Assembly: GCA_963738545.1 (NCBI GenBank)
Contig: CAVTXA010000008.1
Coordinates: forward strand, 806,001-870,000
Direction: 5' to 3'
Origin: Bog-756 sp963738545
GTDB taxonomy: Bacteria > Actinomycetota > Acidimicrobiia > Acidimicrobiales > RAAP-2
Length of the DNA: 64,000 nucleotides
In this document: in pieces, positions 33,079 through 41,855 of the stretch
Position numbering within the stretch: position 1 is the first letter of the stretch
Layout of the letters: every line of letters begins with the position of its first letter
The notes under the pieces: model-generated
Database searches by the model: none
Told to the model about the DNA's origin: nothing
Seen by the model: the letters and a program-made list of their open reading frames with translations, nothing else
Position numbers and translations under genes: made by a program

Positions 33079-33084
33079 TCTGAC

Positions 33085-33123
33085 GATCCTCAAGGGCAGG
33101 ACTTCTGCCTGCGAACGAGGATC
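33085..33123 (+). terminator. lepA terminator, two-step hairpin
   Basis: GATCCTC (33085-33091) pairs with GAGGATC (33117-33123), and inside it GGCAG pairs with CTGCC. It lies between the lepA stop and the -35 of the ABC-exporter promoter, so it insulates the surface-polysaccharide genes from lepA. Confidence 0.7.
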
Positions 33124-33125
33124 AA

Positions 33126-33154
33126 TTGGTACTCCAACAACTGCCTTCTAGGGT
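33126..33154 (+). promoter_or_regulatory. Promoter of the ABC exporter operon (TTGGTA-17-TAGGGT)
   Basis: A -35 TTGGTA (33126-33131), a 17-bp spacer and a -10 TAGGGT (33149-33154) are followed by 7 nt and GTG 33162. This is the most complete leaderless promoter in the window. Confidence 0.65.
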
Positions 33155-33161
33155 CGCCCCC

Positions 33162-34370
33162 GTGTCTACGGACGCGTCCATCTCCGTTTCGGACGTCTCG
33201 AAGACCTACCGGATCCTCCGCCAGGAGGATCAGGACTCGTACGCGTCCGAGGCCCTGTTGAAGCGCCTGAAGGGGAAGAAGAAGCACTTCGAGGAGTTCG
33301 AGGCCCTGCACGGCGTGTCCTTCGAGGTCGGCTGGGGCGAAGTGGTGGGCATCATCGGCCGAAACGGTGCCGGCAAGAGCACCCTCCTCAAGATCATCAA
33401 CCGGATCACCGCACCGACCACGGGCCGGATCGAACTCGGAGGCCGGGTGGGCAGCCTGCTCGAAGTGGGAACCGGCTTTCATCCCGAGCTCACCGGGCGG
33501 GAGAACGTCTACCTGAACGGCACCCTCCTCGGCATGCGGCGCAAGGAGATCGACCAGCGGTTCGACGCCATCGTCGAGTTCGCCGGGACCGAGCGCTTCC
33601 TCGACACCCAGGTCAAACGGTACTCCACCGGGATGTACATCCGACTGGCCTTCGCCGTGGCTGCCCATCTCGACAGCGAGATCCTGGTCGTGGACGAGGT
33701 CCTGGCCGTGGGCGACTCGGAGTTCCAGGCCAAGTGCCTCCGCAAGATGCGCGAGGTGGCCCGGGACGGCCGAACGGTGATCGTGGTCAGCCACCAGCTC
33801 CAGACGGTCTCGGACCTGTGCACGTCGGCCATCTACCTGAGCGCCGGCCACCTCGTGCTCCACGGCACGGTGGAGGACGTGCTCGAGGAGTACAAGCGCA
33901 GCTTCATGCGGGACGCCCCGGTGATGCGGGAGGCCACCCATCGGCCCGGCACCGGCGAGGTCCGCTTCACCCACGTCGACGTGGGGTCGGACATCACCAA
34001 GCCCGGCGAGGAGGTGGAGGTGGCGTTCACCGTGGGGGCCAGTCCCGGTTTCGGCAGCCGCTACCACGTATCCTGCTTCGTCAACAACGAGGACGGCATG
34101 GTCATCGCCCAGTGCGACTCCCGGGTGGTGGACTTCTATCTCGATCCGGCCACCGAGAACGAGGGCCGGCTCCTCATCCGCACGCCGTGGCTCAAACCCG
34201 GCGCCTACACGGTGGATCTCTTCCTCTACGCGGGCGGCCATGCCACCGACATCTGGGAGCAGGCCTGTCACTTCCAGGTGCTCCCGGTGACGCCCTACCC
34301 CCATCCGACGACACCGGACGGCACCGACCACGGCGTCGTGTTCCCCGACTTCGACTACTCCCAGAGCTGA
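33162..34370 (+). CDS. ABC transporter ATP-binding protein, Wzt type (polysaccharide export)
   Basis: A 402-residue ATPase. Walker A GRNGAGKST, signature YSTGMYIRLAF, Walker B ILVVDEVLAVGD and switch SHQ are intact in residues about 10-235. The signature differs from the usual LSGGQ as in Wzt/TagH proteins. A C-terminal beta-sandwich (about 255-390; PGEEVEVAFTV, TPWLKPGAYTVDLFLYAGG) resembles the Wzt carbohydrate-binding domain, which recognises the polymer's end before export. It is followed by its permease after 6 bp. An upstream TTG at 33126 is rejected because it lies in the -35. Confidence 0.92.
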   Translation: MSTDASISVSDVSKTYRILRQEDQDSYASEALLKRLKGKKKHFEEFEALHGVSFEVGWGEVVGIIGRNGAGKSTLLKIINRITAPTTGRIELGGRVGSLLEVGTGFHPELTGRENVYLNGTLLGMRRKEIDQRFDAIVEFAGTERFLDTQVKRYSTGMYIRLAFAVAAHLDSEILVVDEVLAVGDSEFQAKCLRKMREVARDGRTVIVVSHQLQTVSDLCTSAIYLSAGHLVLHGTVEDVLEEYKRSFMRDAPVMREATHRPGTGEVRFTHVDVGSDITKPGEEVEVAFTVGASPGFGSRYHVSCFVNNEDGMVIAQCDSRVVDFYLDPATENEGRLLIRTPWLKPGAYTVDLFLYAGGHATDIWEQACHFQVLPVTPYPHPTTPDGTDHGVVFPDFDYSQS

Positions 34371-34376
34371 GGAACC

Positions 34377-35195
34377 GTGCCCACCATCGTCATCACCCCG
34401 CCCCGACGGTTCTCACTCCCGAAGGTCGCCGACCTGTGGGAGGCACGGGAGGTGCTCTACCGGTTCGGCGCCCGGGACGTGACCCTCCGCTACCGCCAGA
34501 CCGCCCTCGGCGTCGTCTGGGTGGTGCTGCAGCCCCTCCTCACTGCCCTGGTCTTCGTCCTGGTCTTCGGGAAGGTGGCCCACCTCTCCTTCGGCGGCGC
34601 TCCGCCCATGGTCTTCATCTTCACCGGGCTGCTGGCCTGGAACCTGTTCAGCGGGATCATCCCCCGGGCTCAGGGATCACTGATCTCCAACCGGGACCTG
34701 GTATCCAAGGTCTTCTTCCCCCGCATGCTCGTCCCCCTGGCCGTCGTGTACTCGTGCCTCATCGACTTCCTCGTGTCCACCGTCTTCCTCGTGGTGCTCC
34801 TCGTGGTCTACGGGGTCAACCCGGGGTTCGCCGTCCTGGTCAGCCCCTTGTGGACGCTCATGGTGATCCTCCTGGCCAGCGGCATCGGCCTGGTGACCGC
34901 CGCGCTCACCGTGCGCTATCGGGATGTCAACTACTTCGTCCCGTTTGTCCTGCAGTTCCTGCTCTACGCCAGCCCGATCGCGTACTCCATCAACAACGTT
35001 CCCGCCAAGTACCGGTTCATCTACGAGTTGAATCCACTGACCTGGCTGCTCCAGGAGTTCCAGTGGTCCTTCGTGCGTCAGCCCCTCCCGCATCTGTGGG
35101 AGATCGCCGCGTCCATCATCGTGCCCATCGCCGTGTTCATCGGGGGGGCGATCATCTTCGAGCAGATGGAGCGAGGCTTTGCCGACGTCATCTGA
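34377..35195 (+). CDS. ABC-2 type polysaccharide/teichoic acid exporter permease (Wzm/TagG-like)
   Basis: A 272-residue permease with six hydrophobic segments. The N-terminal interfacial helix contains RDVTLRYRQTALGVVWVVLQPLL, characteristic of Wzm/TagG proteins. Later segments include FSGIIPRAQGSLISN, VYSCLIDFLVSTVFLVVLLVV and FVLQFLLYASPIAYS. With the preceding ATPase it should export a lipid-linked surface glycan. The start is GTG 34377 and its end overlaps possible starts of the next gene. Confidence 0.92.
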   Translation: MPTIVITPPRRFSLPKVADLWEAREVLYRFGARDVTLRYRQTALGVVWVVLQPLLTALVFVLVFGKVAHLSFGGAPPMVFIFTGLLAWNLFSGIIPRAQGSLISNRDLVSKVFFPRMLVPLAVVYSCLIDFLVSTVFLVVLLVVYGVNPGFAVLVSPLWTLMVILLASGIGLVTAALTVRYRDVNYFVPFVLQFLLYASPIAYSINNVPAKYRFIYELNPLTWLLQEFQWSFVRQPLPHLWEIAASIIVPIAVFIGGAIIFEQMERGFADVI

Positions 35196-35211
35196 GGATC
35201 TCCGATCGGTG

Positions 35212-36210
35212 GACGTCCCGGTGTCATCCCATCAGCTGGACCCGGTCGGAGCGCTGACCACCTCGGTCGTGGTCGTCACCTACGAGCGCCCGACCTTTGT
35301 GCGCCGTTGTCTCCAGCAGCTCCTCTGCCAGAGCGTCCCCCCCACCGAGATCATCGTGGTCGACTCATCGGCCAGCGACCACACGGCACAGTTGGTGGTC
35401 GAGGAGTTCCCCTCGGTCCGCTACGCCGTCTGTCCCGCGGGTGTGGGCGCCACGGCGACGGCCCGGAACATCGGATACCGCCTTGCCTCCGGCGACGTCC
35501 TGGCCTTCGTCGACGATGATGCCTTCGCCGAGCCGGACTGGTTGGAACGACTCCTCCCGTTCTACGACGACCCCTCCGTCGGTGGCGTCGGCGGGCGGCA
35601 GATCCGCAAGCAGCCCGGTGAGTTGGACGAGGGTCGGGAGGCCATCGGCCTGCTCCGGCCGGACGGCACCATGACCGGCAACTTCGCCGCTGACCCCGGG
35701 CATCCGGTCGATGTCGATCATCTGCTCGGGGCCAACATGTCCTTCCGACGCACGGCGATCGACCAGGTCGGCGGGATCCGCGACGGCTACTCGGGTACCT
35801 GTATCCGCGAGGAGACCGACATCAGCTTCCAGGTCACCGGGGCCGGCTACCGCCTGGTGTACACCCCCGATGCGGTGGTGGAGCACGTGGCCGGACCGTA
35901 CGCCAAAGGCCAGCGCTTCGATGTCCGCTACGCCTACTGGGCCCAGAAGAACCACCTGATCCTGCTGATCCGCAATTTCGGAATTCGGGCCCCCATCGTG
36001 CGCGCCTTCATGACTTCTTCGATGCACGGGGCCGTGCAGGAGACCTCGGTGCGCCTGTCGCGGTCCTGGGGGCGGGCCAGGGGCGGCGACGGAACCGGGG
36101 CGATCCGTGCGGCGGGGGCGGCCGTGCTCCGTGCCTCGGTGGTGGTGGCCGGTTCGCTGACCGGCCTCGTGGCCGGCTGCTCTGAGGCGGCGCGGGATTC
36201 CCGGCGCTAG
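35212..36210 (+). CDS. Glycosyltransferase family 2 protein
   Basis: A 332-residue GT-A enzyme. TSVVVVTYERP at the N-terminus, NIGYRLASGDVLAFVDDD with the DxD-type metal site, ANMSFRRTAIDQVGG and REETDISFQV (acceptor-side acidic motif) are in canonical order. A hydrophobic C-terminal segment (AAVLRASVVVAGSLTGLVAG) may anchor it to the membrane. GTG 35212 is chosen with GAGGAT 10 nt upstream; TTG 35179, overlapping the permease, and GTG 35224 are alternatives. Its position suggests it builds the exported glycan. Confidence 0.88.
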   Translation, partial: DVPVSSHQLDPVGALTTSVVVVTYERPTFVRRCLQQLLCQSVPPTEIIVVDSSASDHTAQLVVEEFPSVRYAVCPAGVGATATARNIGYRLASGDVLAFVDDDAFAEPDWLERLLPFYDDPSVGGVGGRQIRKQPGELDEGREAIGLLRPDGTMTGNFAADPGHPVDVDHLLGANMSFRRTAIDQVGGIRDGYSGTCIREETDISFQVTGAGYRLVYTPDAVVEHVAGPYAKGQRFDVRYAYWAQKNHLILLIRNFGIRAPIVRAFMTSSMHGAVQETSVRLSRSWGRARGGDGTGAIRAAGAAVLRASVVVAGSLTGLVAGCSEAARDSRR

Positions 36211-36380
36211 CCCCACCGTCGGTCAGCGAGGACAGGAAGACACTGCCCGCCAGAGTGGCGACTTCTCCGTGGCACCGTGGTTCCGTTGGTGTCCGCTCAC
36301 GTACGGGGATGGTCGTCCGCGTCGACCGCCACAAGGGTCGTGGCCGGATGAGGCCGTTCACTCGGTCGAGGATGCGGTCA

Positions 36381-37427
36381 TCACAGGCTCGCCCGCCAGA
36401 TGGCGGCGTGCGCGGCGACACTTGTCTCCCAGGTGAACGACGAGGCACGGCGCCTGCCGCGGGAGATCATGGCATCGGTCTCCGGTCCTCGGTCGAGAGC
36501 GGCCACGATGCCCCCGGCCAGCCCGTCGGGGTCGGGCTCAACCAGGTAGGCGGCATCGTCACACACCTCGGGCAGCGAACTACGCCGGGCCGCCACTACC
36601 GGCACCCCAACGGCCATACCTTCCAGAGCCGGGAGTCCAAACCCCTCGTAGACCGAGGGCACCACCACGGCAGAGGATGCAGCCATGATGCCCCGCGCCG
36701 TGTCGTCATCCACCCGCCCGATCAGGCAGGTGCCGGGCAGCGGATCGAACAACATGTTCCGACGCGGATCAGCCGGCCCCATCATCACCAGCTGGGTGTC
36801 ACTATGCCGCGAGCGGACCTTGGCCCAGGCTCCGGCTAGGCCGGCCAGGTTCTTTCGTTGTGTGCAACCGCCGGCGTGAAGTACAAAGGGCTGTCGGATG
36901 CCTAAGTCCGCCAGGCGCCCTGGGGCCAGGGGGGCGGCTTCGAAGAACGCCGGATGCACGCCGTTGGCGATGGCCACACAGGTCGACACTCCGAACTGCG
37001 CGCTGACTTCATCAGCCGAGAACTGTGACGGGCATACGACGGCGGCCGCACGTCGGGCACTGGCCGCGGCATCCGACGGCGGCATGGCCTCATCGGGGAA
37101 GCGCCACGACACGACGTCGTGCACGGTGAGCACTTCGGGGTGCCTGGCCGGTGGAAGTCGGAGGTCGAAGCGGTGGACGAGATCGTGGCCGCGGTAGGTG
37201 ACAGCGGCAACGGATCGCCGGACCAGGGGAGAGGACGTGGCCAAGACCCGGGAAGGGAGCCGGACCGTGCCGGCCAGGGGTGACCGCAATGTCCGCACGG
37301 TGACCGGGTCGACCACCCACCCGTCCCCGAGTTCCCCGGGGGCCCGTTGGGCGAGTTCGTGCTCGTAGACCTGTTGTCCCATGGGCTGGCCTACAGCCAG
37401 GGTCACCAGCGCCAGTCGGGGACTCAC
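36381..37427 (-). CDS. Glycosyltransferase family 4 protein
   Basis: A 348-residue GT-B enzyme. The N-terminal part has LALVTLAVGQPMGQQVYEHEL and VLTVHDVVSW; the C-terminal donor domain shows FVLHAGGCTQRKNLAGLAGAW and the EX7E motif in VYEGFGLPALEGMAVGVPVVA. These fit retaining mannosyl- or glucosyltransferases; the sugar is not defined. Start is GTG 37427. It faces the family-2 enzyme on the other strand across 170 bp with no other gene. Confidence 0.9.
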   Translation of the reverse strand: MSPRLALVTLAVGQPMGQQVYEHELAQRAPGELGDGWVVDPVTVRTLRSPLAGTVRLPSRVLATSSPLVRRSVAAVTYRGHDLVHRFDLRLPPARHPEVLTVHDVVSWRFPDEAMPPSDAAASARRAAAVVCPSQFSADEVSAQFGVSTCVAIANGVHPAFFEAAPLAPGRLADLGIRQPFVLHAGGCTQRKNLAGLAGAWAKVRSRHSDTQLVMMGPADPRRNMLFDPLPGTCLIGRVDDDTARGIMAASSAVVVPSVYEGFGLPALEGMAVGVPVVAARRSSLPEVCDDAAYLVEPDPDGLAGGIVAALDRGPETDAMISRGRRRASSFTWETSVAAHAAIWRASL

Positions 37428-37689
37428 GGCCAGAGCCCGCCCAGTCCGTCAGCACCGGGGTGTGGGAGCTCGACGGCGTCCGATGGTCGATGGGAGACGA
37501 TCGAACACAGTAACGCCTGTGTCCCCTCGACTCCTGCACCCGTCGCTCCGGCCGGCCGGTCCAGGTTGAGCAGCGCGCGACGGGGTCGAAAGCGACGTGT
37601 AATACCATGCCCCCCGTTGGCCCTGCCGATGCCTCGCGTTGAGCGCTGACGCCCCAGGTACCCCGCCACGCTCCGAGAGGAGGCCACCG

Positions 37690-38832
37690 TTGTCCTCGCC
37701 CCGACCGTTCGACGTCATCTGTCTGTCCCTCGAGCCGTGGGACGATGTCTGGCGCCGCAACCAACACCTGGCCAGCGAGTTGCTGGCCTTGCGGCCCTCC
37801 CTGCGGCTGCTCTTCGTCGGGAACCCGGTCGACATCACGTGGTCCCTGCGTCAGGGTCACCTGCCCGCGCTCTCGCCGCTGCGGACGGTCGGTGACACGG
37901 GTCGGCTGTGGGCCATGACCCCCCGCAAGTGGCTCCCGCGCCGGATCTGGCCCAAGGGGGACCAGGCACTGTTCCGCCAGGTCCGGACAGCCGGACGACG
38001 CCTCGGATTCGTCCGACCGGTGCTCTGGATCAACGACAGTACATACGCCCCGTTCGTCTCGGAAACGGGGTGGGCCAGCGTCTACGACGTGACCGACGAC
38101 TGGCTCCTGGGCGAGGGGGTGGGCCGGGAGATGGACCGGCAACACCGGAACGACGCCCAGATGCTCCGTGAGGCCACTGAGGTGGTGGTGTGCTCACCGG
38201 CTCTGGTCAAGACCCGCGGGCGATTGCGGCCCACCCACCTCATCCCGAACGGCGTGGACCTCGACCACCTGCGCACGCCGGTGGGGCGTCCCGAGGACCT
38301 TCCCGGTGGTCCCATCGTGCTCTATCAGGGCACCCTGACCGAGGGTCGGATGGACATCGACCTCTGCATCACCCTGGCCCGGGCCTTGTCGGGACGAGCG
38401 ACCCTGGTGTTCGTCGGACCGAACAGCCTGTCGCGGGAGGTCAGCGACCAGCTCGTCGGCGCGGGGGCGGTCGTCCTCGGTGCCCGGCCCTACGCCGTGC
38501 TGCCCGGCTATCTCCAGCACGCCGACGTGTTGGTCGTTCCCCATCAGAACACCCCGTTCGTGGAGAGCCTCGATCCCATCAAGGCACGGGAGTTCGTGGC
38601 CCTCGGTCGCCCGGTGGTGGCCACACCAGTGGCCGGGTTCCGGGATCTGGATCCGCCCATCACCGTGGCATCCCGAGAGGACTTCACCGAGGCCGTTCGC
38701 AACGTGCTCGACCGGGGACCGACACCGCCAGGCGCCGGGCCCGTCCACGGAGATCCCCAGACGTGGACCACCCTGGCCGCCGAGTTCCTGGCTGTCCTCG
38801 ACGCCGCGGATGCTGCTGTACCCCGCCCCTAG
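37690..38832 (+). CDS. Glycosyltransferase (GT-B fold, family 4-like)
   Basis: A 380-residue GT-B glycosyltransferase. N-terminal DVICLSLEPWDDVWRRNQHLAS, central LIPNGVDLDHLRTP (linker), VLYQGTLTEGRMDIDLCI (donor domain) and VPHQNTPFVESLDPIKAREFVALGRPVVATPVAG are typical. The last region replaces the usual EX7E with a related acidic pair. The TTG start at 37690 has a perfect AGGAGG 6 nt upstream and is preferred to the upstream TTG at 37639. The 262-bp upstream gap has a possible TAATAC -10 at 37600-37605, otherwise nothing recognised. Confidence 0.87.
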   Translation: MSSPRPFDVICLSLEPWDDVWRRNQHLASELLALRPSLRLLFVGNPVDITWSLRQGHLPALSPLRTVGDTGRLWAMTPRKWLPRRIWPKGDQALFRQVRTAGRRLGFVRPVLWINDSTYAPFVSETGWASVYDVTDDWLLGEGVGREMDRQHRNDAQMLREATEVVVCSPALVKTRGRLRPTHLIPNGVDLDHLRTPVGRPEDLPGGPIVLYQGTLTEGRMDIDLCITLARALSGRATLVFVGPNSLSREVSDQLVGAGAVVLGARPYAVLPGYLQHADVLVVPHQNTPFVESLDPIKAREFVALGRPVVATPVAGFRDLDPPITVASREDFTEAVRNVLDRGPTPPGAGPVHGDPQTWTTLAAEFLAVLDAADAAVPRP

Positions 38833-38847
38833 CCTGGGTGCCGAACC

Positions 38848-40638
38848 CTACGGCACCGGCGCTCCAACGTCGGCCGCGGGGGCAAAGGTGCCCGTCAGTC
38901 GGGCGTCGACCACAGCGATGAGCGCCTCCCGCTGACGGCGTACCCACGATGCGTGGTCCAGCTCGTCGAGGACCGTCAGGGTGAAGCGGGGAGCGTGTTC
39001 GAGCCTGCGCATGCGTCCCTCGAATCCGAGAGAGACAGGAAGGAGATCCGCGGGCCCGCACACCAACGTCGTTTCGACCCCTGCGTCGAGGACCCGCTCG
39101 AGCGTGGCCACGCCGTTGTTGGCCAGCAGGGCCCGATGGACGGCCCACCACACCGCGGCAGGAATGCCCGGGCATCGTGCGGCGATCGACTGCGGCCAGG
39201 TTCCCGCTTCGAGAGCGTTGACCATGCGTTCCCGTTCTGCCGGATCCCGGCGGCGACTGACGTACCGGAGCACGGGAGTGACGACGTCCAAGACCCAGCC
39301 CCGGGTGATCCGTCGGGCCGGCCGGTCCTTCGTCCCGCTGGGCTCGGGCGGGACGAAGGAGAAGGTCGGGTTGATGACGCAGATCCCCCGCGGGGGATGG
39401 GCCAGCGCCTGCTCGATGACCTGATAGGCGCCGGAGCAGAATCCGACCAGCACCACTGCGGTGGGATCGTCCGGTTCGATGGCCGCCATGGCCTCGTAGA
39501 CGTCGTCGATGGCCTCCGGCGCCCGGACGACGTGGGCCGCCTGTCCCGGCCACGTACCGCTGTCACCGTTGCCGCTGAGGTCGAAGCGCAGCACGCGACG
39601 ACCGGAGGCCGACAACGTGCGGGCCAGGTCGACCCAGATCCTGGCCTGGCCGATGTGGTGGGTGTTCCCCTCGTTGACCAGGACGACCGTCGGACCTGTC
39701 CGTGGTCCCGAGGCCTCGGTGACGATGCCGAAAAGTCCTAGCCGACCGAGGGCCACGGGATGTTCCACGACGGGCCCGGCCGTGGATCGGTCGACGACGG
39801 CGCAGGGGGCGACGGTGGGCAGCGCCATGGTGACCGGCTCTCCATCCAGGGACGCCGACAACCAGGTCGCGATGCGCTCGATGGTCTTGAGCGGCGTCGC
39901 CTGCAGTGCCGAGTTGAGCATGTCCTCTTGACCCGTGGCTTCTTCCCACTCCACGTCGCTACCCTCGAGCCGACGCTGCAGGCGGCGAGGCCTCGACAGG
40001 GTCGGGGGAGTGAGCACCAGCGTCCTTTGGGCCAGGCTCCCCTTCGTCGTCCCCAGATCGAGATCCGACAGGGCCTTCACCGTCTCGGGCTCAAAGCGGA
40101 GCCCTGGAGCCTCGACGGCCTCGTCGGCCGGGTCGTCACCCGCGCCGTGGGCCGCGCTCAGGTGGCGGAGAAAGCGTTGCTCGCGGAGGAACGAGCGCCC
40201 CGACAGGCAGGTGTCCCAGAGGACGAGGGCGTCGACTCCACCTCGGCGGCTGGCCTCCTGAGCGGCGAAGAGCCCACCCATACGAATCCCGACCAGTCCG
40301 CATCGGGATACGCCGGCATCGAGGAGGAAGTCGGTGGCCGCGCTCACGCTGTCCAGCCAGGCATCCAGCCGGTCCGGGTCGGTCTCGTGTCCCGAGGAGT
40401 CGCCGGTGCCGTCGTAGTCGAAGCGCACCACGGCCAACCCGGCACCGGCGAGCCGTTCGGCGAGCAACCGGTAGCTGTAGTAGGTGCAGGTGGCCTCGAT
40501 GCCCAGGGGTTGGCACAGCACCACGCCGCCGCGGACCTTCCGGTCGACGGGGGCATGGATCCATCCGAAGAGGGGACGGTCATCGGGACCGAACCACATC
40601 GGTGTCGACTCAAGTGGACTCCCGTGGCCAACCCTCAC
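38848..40638 (-). CDS. Tandem alpha/beta-hydrolase protein with non-serine nucleophile positions
   Basis: About 596 residues form two alpha/beta-hydrolase domains. The first (about 15-270) opens GWIHAPVDRKVRGGVVLCQP, has VVRFDYDGTGDS and a nucleophile elbow LVGIRMGG in which Arg119 replaces serine. The second (about 300-580) has VVLVNEG, VLRFDLSGNGDSG and elbow VGFCSGAY with Cys401 in the nucleophile place. The general layout resembles the hydrolases of exopolysaccharide/exosortase loci. It may be a carrier or acyl-transfer factor rather than a hydrolase. GTG 40638 has AGGAG upstream; an ATG at 40746 is also possible. Confidence 0.75.
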   Translation of the reverse strand: MRVGHGSPLESTPMWFGPDDRPLFGWIHAPVDRKVRGGVVLCQPLGIEATCTYYSYRLLAERLAGAGLAVVRFDYDGTGDSSGHETDPDRLDAWLDSVSAATDFLLDAGVSRCGLVGIRMGGLFAAQEASRRGGVDALVLWDTCLSGRSFLREQRFLRHLSAAHGAGDDPADEAVEAPGLRFEPETVKALSDLDLGTTKGSLAQRTLVLTPPTLSRPRRLQRRLEGSDVEWEEATGQEDMLNSALQATPLKTIERIATWLSASLDGEPVTMALPTVAPCAVVDRSTAGPVVEHPVALGRLGLFGIVTEASGPRTGPTVVLVNEGNTHHIGQARIWVDLARTLSASGRRVLRFDLSGNGDSGTWPGQAAHVVRAPEAIDDVYEAMAAIEPDDPTAVVLVGFCSGAYQVIEQALAHPPRGICVINPTFSFVPPEPSGTKDRPARRITRGWVLDVVTPVLRYVSRRRDPAERERMVNALEAGTWPQSIAARCPGIPAAVWWAVHRALLANNGVATLERVLDAGVETTLVCGPADLLPVSLGFEGRMRRLEHAPRFTLTVLDELDHASWVRRQREALIAVVDARLTGTFAPAADVGAPVP

Positions 40639-41041
40639 GACCTCTCCTTCCCGTGCTCGTCCCTGCGTGGTCCTGGTTGCTGCGCCGGGACCGCACTGAC
40701 GTCGCCTTCCGACGCGCTGCGGTCCCCGTTGGCTCTTTCGACTCATTGTCCCTGGTCAGCGCCGCTGCCAACGGTGAGTAGCCTTGCACAATGACCCCTT
40801 GAAGCATCGACCCTGCCATGGGATTCCTTGAGGACGACCCCGCCGGGTGGCAACGCGGTCGACTCCGGGCATTGACCGCAAAGGACGGCATCGCTGGCGG
40901 GCCGGCTTCGAGGTACTCGCCGAATCCTCAGGTGGCCGGGGGCACCGTGGGGTCGGGACCGGCCACGAGGGGAGTGGCGGAACAGCAGGGTGCGGGCCGT
41001 CTCCATGCCGATCGGCCCTGCTGAACAGGGCTGCGCCGGTA

Positions 41042-41047
41042 CGCTGG
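41042..41047 (+). promoter_or_regulatory. -10 element upstream of the PAP2-like gene, leaderless
   Basis: TACGCT is separated by 7 nt (GGAGGAC) from GTG 41053. GGAGG is too close to the GTG to act as a Shine-Dalgarno. The roughly 400-bp gap from 40639 to here shows no gene on either strand that I can support. Confidence 0.45.
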
Positions 41048-41052
41048 AGGAC

Positions 41053-41832
41053 GTGTCTACCCCTCCGTGTCCGCCTGGTCACACGGCCCAGTTCGACGGA
41101 CCGCGCGCGCGGCGCACAACCCAGGATCCATCGGTGGTCGGAAAACGGGGGCGGGGGGACGAGGGCCGGCGGACCGAGCTCATCGCCGGACTCGTGCTGC
41201 TGGCCATCACCGCCATCGGCGGGGTATACGTCGCCCACGGCAGCGCTCCGTCCTCGCTCGACTCGTTGGTTCCCGGCTTCTTGTCGTCCGGCCATCGCTC
41301 ACTGCTCACCAACGTGACCTCCCTCCGCTATCCAGGGGTGATCGTGGGCGGCGCCGTGATCCTGGCCCTCGTGGCCGCGCCCAGGGATCGGACCCGGAGC
41401 TTGGTGTGCCTGATCGGCCCCCCGCTGGCCCTCCTGACGTCGGAGCTCGTCATCAAGCCACTGGTGGACCGGACCCTCGGTTCGGGGCTCTCCTACCCCT
41501 CGGGCTCGACGGTCGGTGCGGCAGCGCTGGGAGCGGCGGCGGTGCTGGCCGTGCCAGACCGCTGGCGACGGCTTACCATTGTGCTGGCATCGATCTACGG
41601 CGTGTGGATGGCCGTCGCCGTCACCTCACTCCAGTGGCACTACCCGACCGATGCGTTGGCCGGCCTGGCCTACGGGTGTGGGGTCGTCCTGGTGGTCGAC
41701 TGGGCGGCCCAGTGCGGATCCGAAGCTCTCCGCCGCGCCAAGTCCGCTCGGCAGATGGCGCCCGCCGAGGTGCACCCGTTCATCGAGGGACACGACCCTC
41801 CCCTGGTTGAGCGCAACCCGAGGACGGACTGA
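41053..41832 (+). CDS. PAP2-superfamily-like membrane protein with degenerate motifs
   Basis: The 259-residue protein has about six transmembrane helices after a basic 45-residue N-terminus. PAP2 motifs are recognisable but altered: motif 1 is KPLVDRTLG, motif 2 is YPSGST where PSGH is usual, motif 3 is SLQWHYPTDALAG, which keeps the histidine and aspartate. The missing motif-2 histidine would weaken phosphoryl transfer. It may still act on undecaprenyl-pyrophosphate-type lipids, which would suit the glycan neighbourhood. Start GTG 41053 is chosen because of the adjacent -10; the frame is open to 40990. Confidence 0.75.
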   Translation: MSTPPCPPGHTAQFDGPRARRTTQDPSVVGKRGRGDEGRRTELIAGLVLLAITAIGGVYVAHGSAPSSLDSLVPGFLSSGHRSLLTNVTSLRYPGVIVGGAVILALVAAPRDRTRSLVCLIGPPLALLTSELVIKPLVDRTLGSGLSYPSGSTVGAAALGAAAVLAVPDRWRRLTIVLASIYGVWMAVAVTSLQWHYPTDALAGLAYGCGVVLVVDWAAQCGSEALRRAKSARQMAPAEVHPFIEGHDPPLVERNPRTD

Positions 41833-41855
41833 GGAGTCCCGTCGGGGCGCAGACC

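Noticed and set aside
40756..41295. 179-codon minus-strand ORF in the gap before the PAP2-like gene
   Set aside because: Half of it is antisense to the PAP2-like gene and the rest has no motif or start signal.
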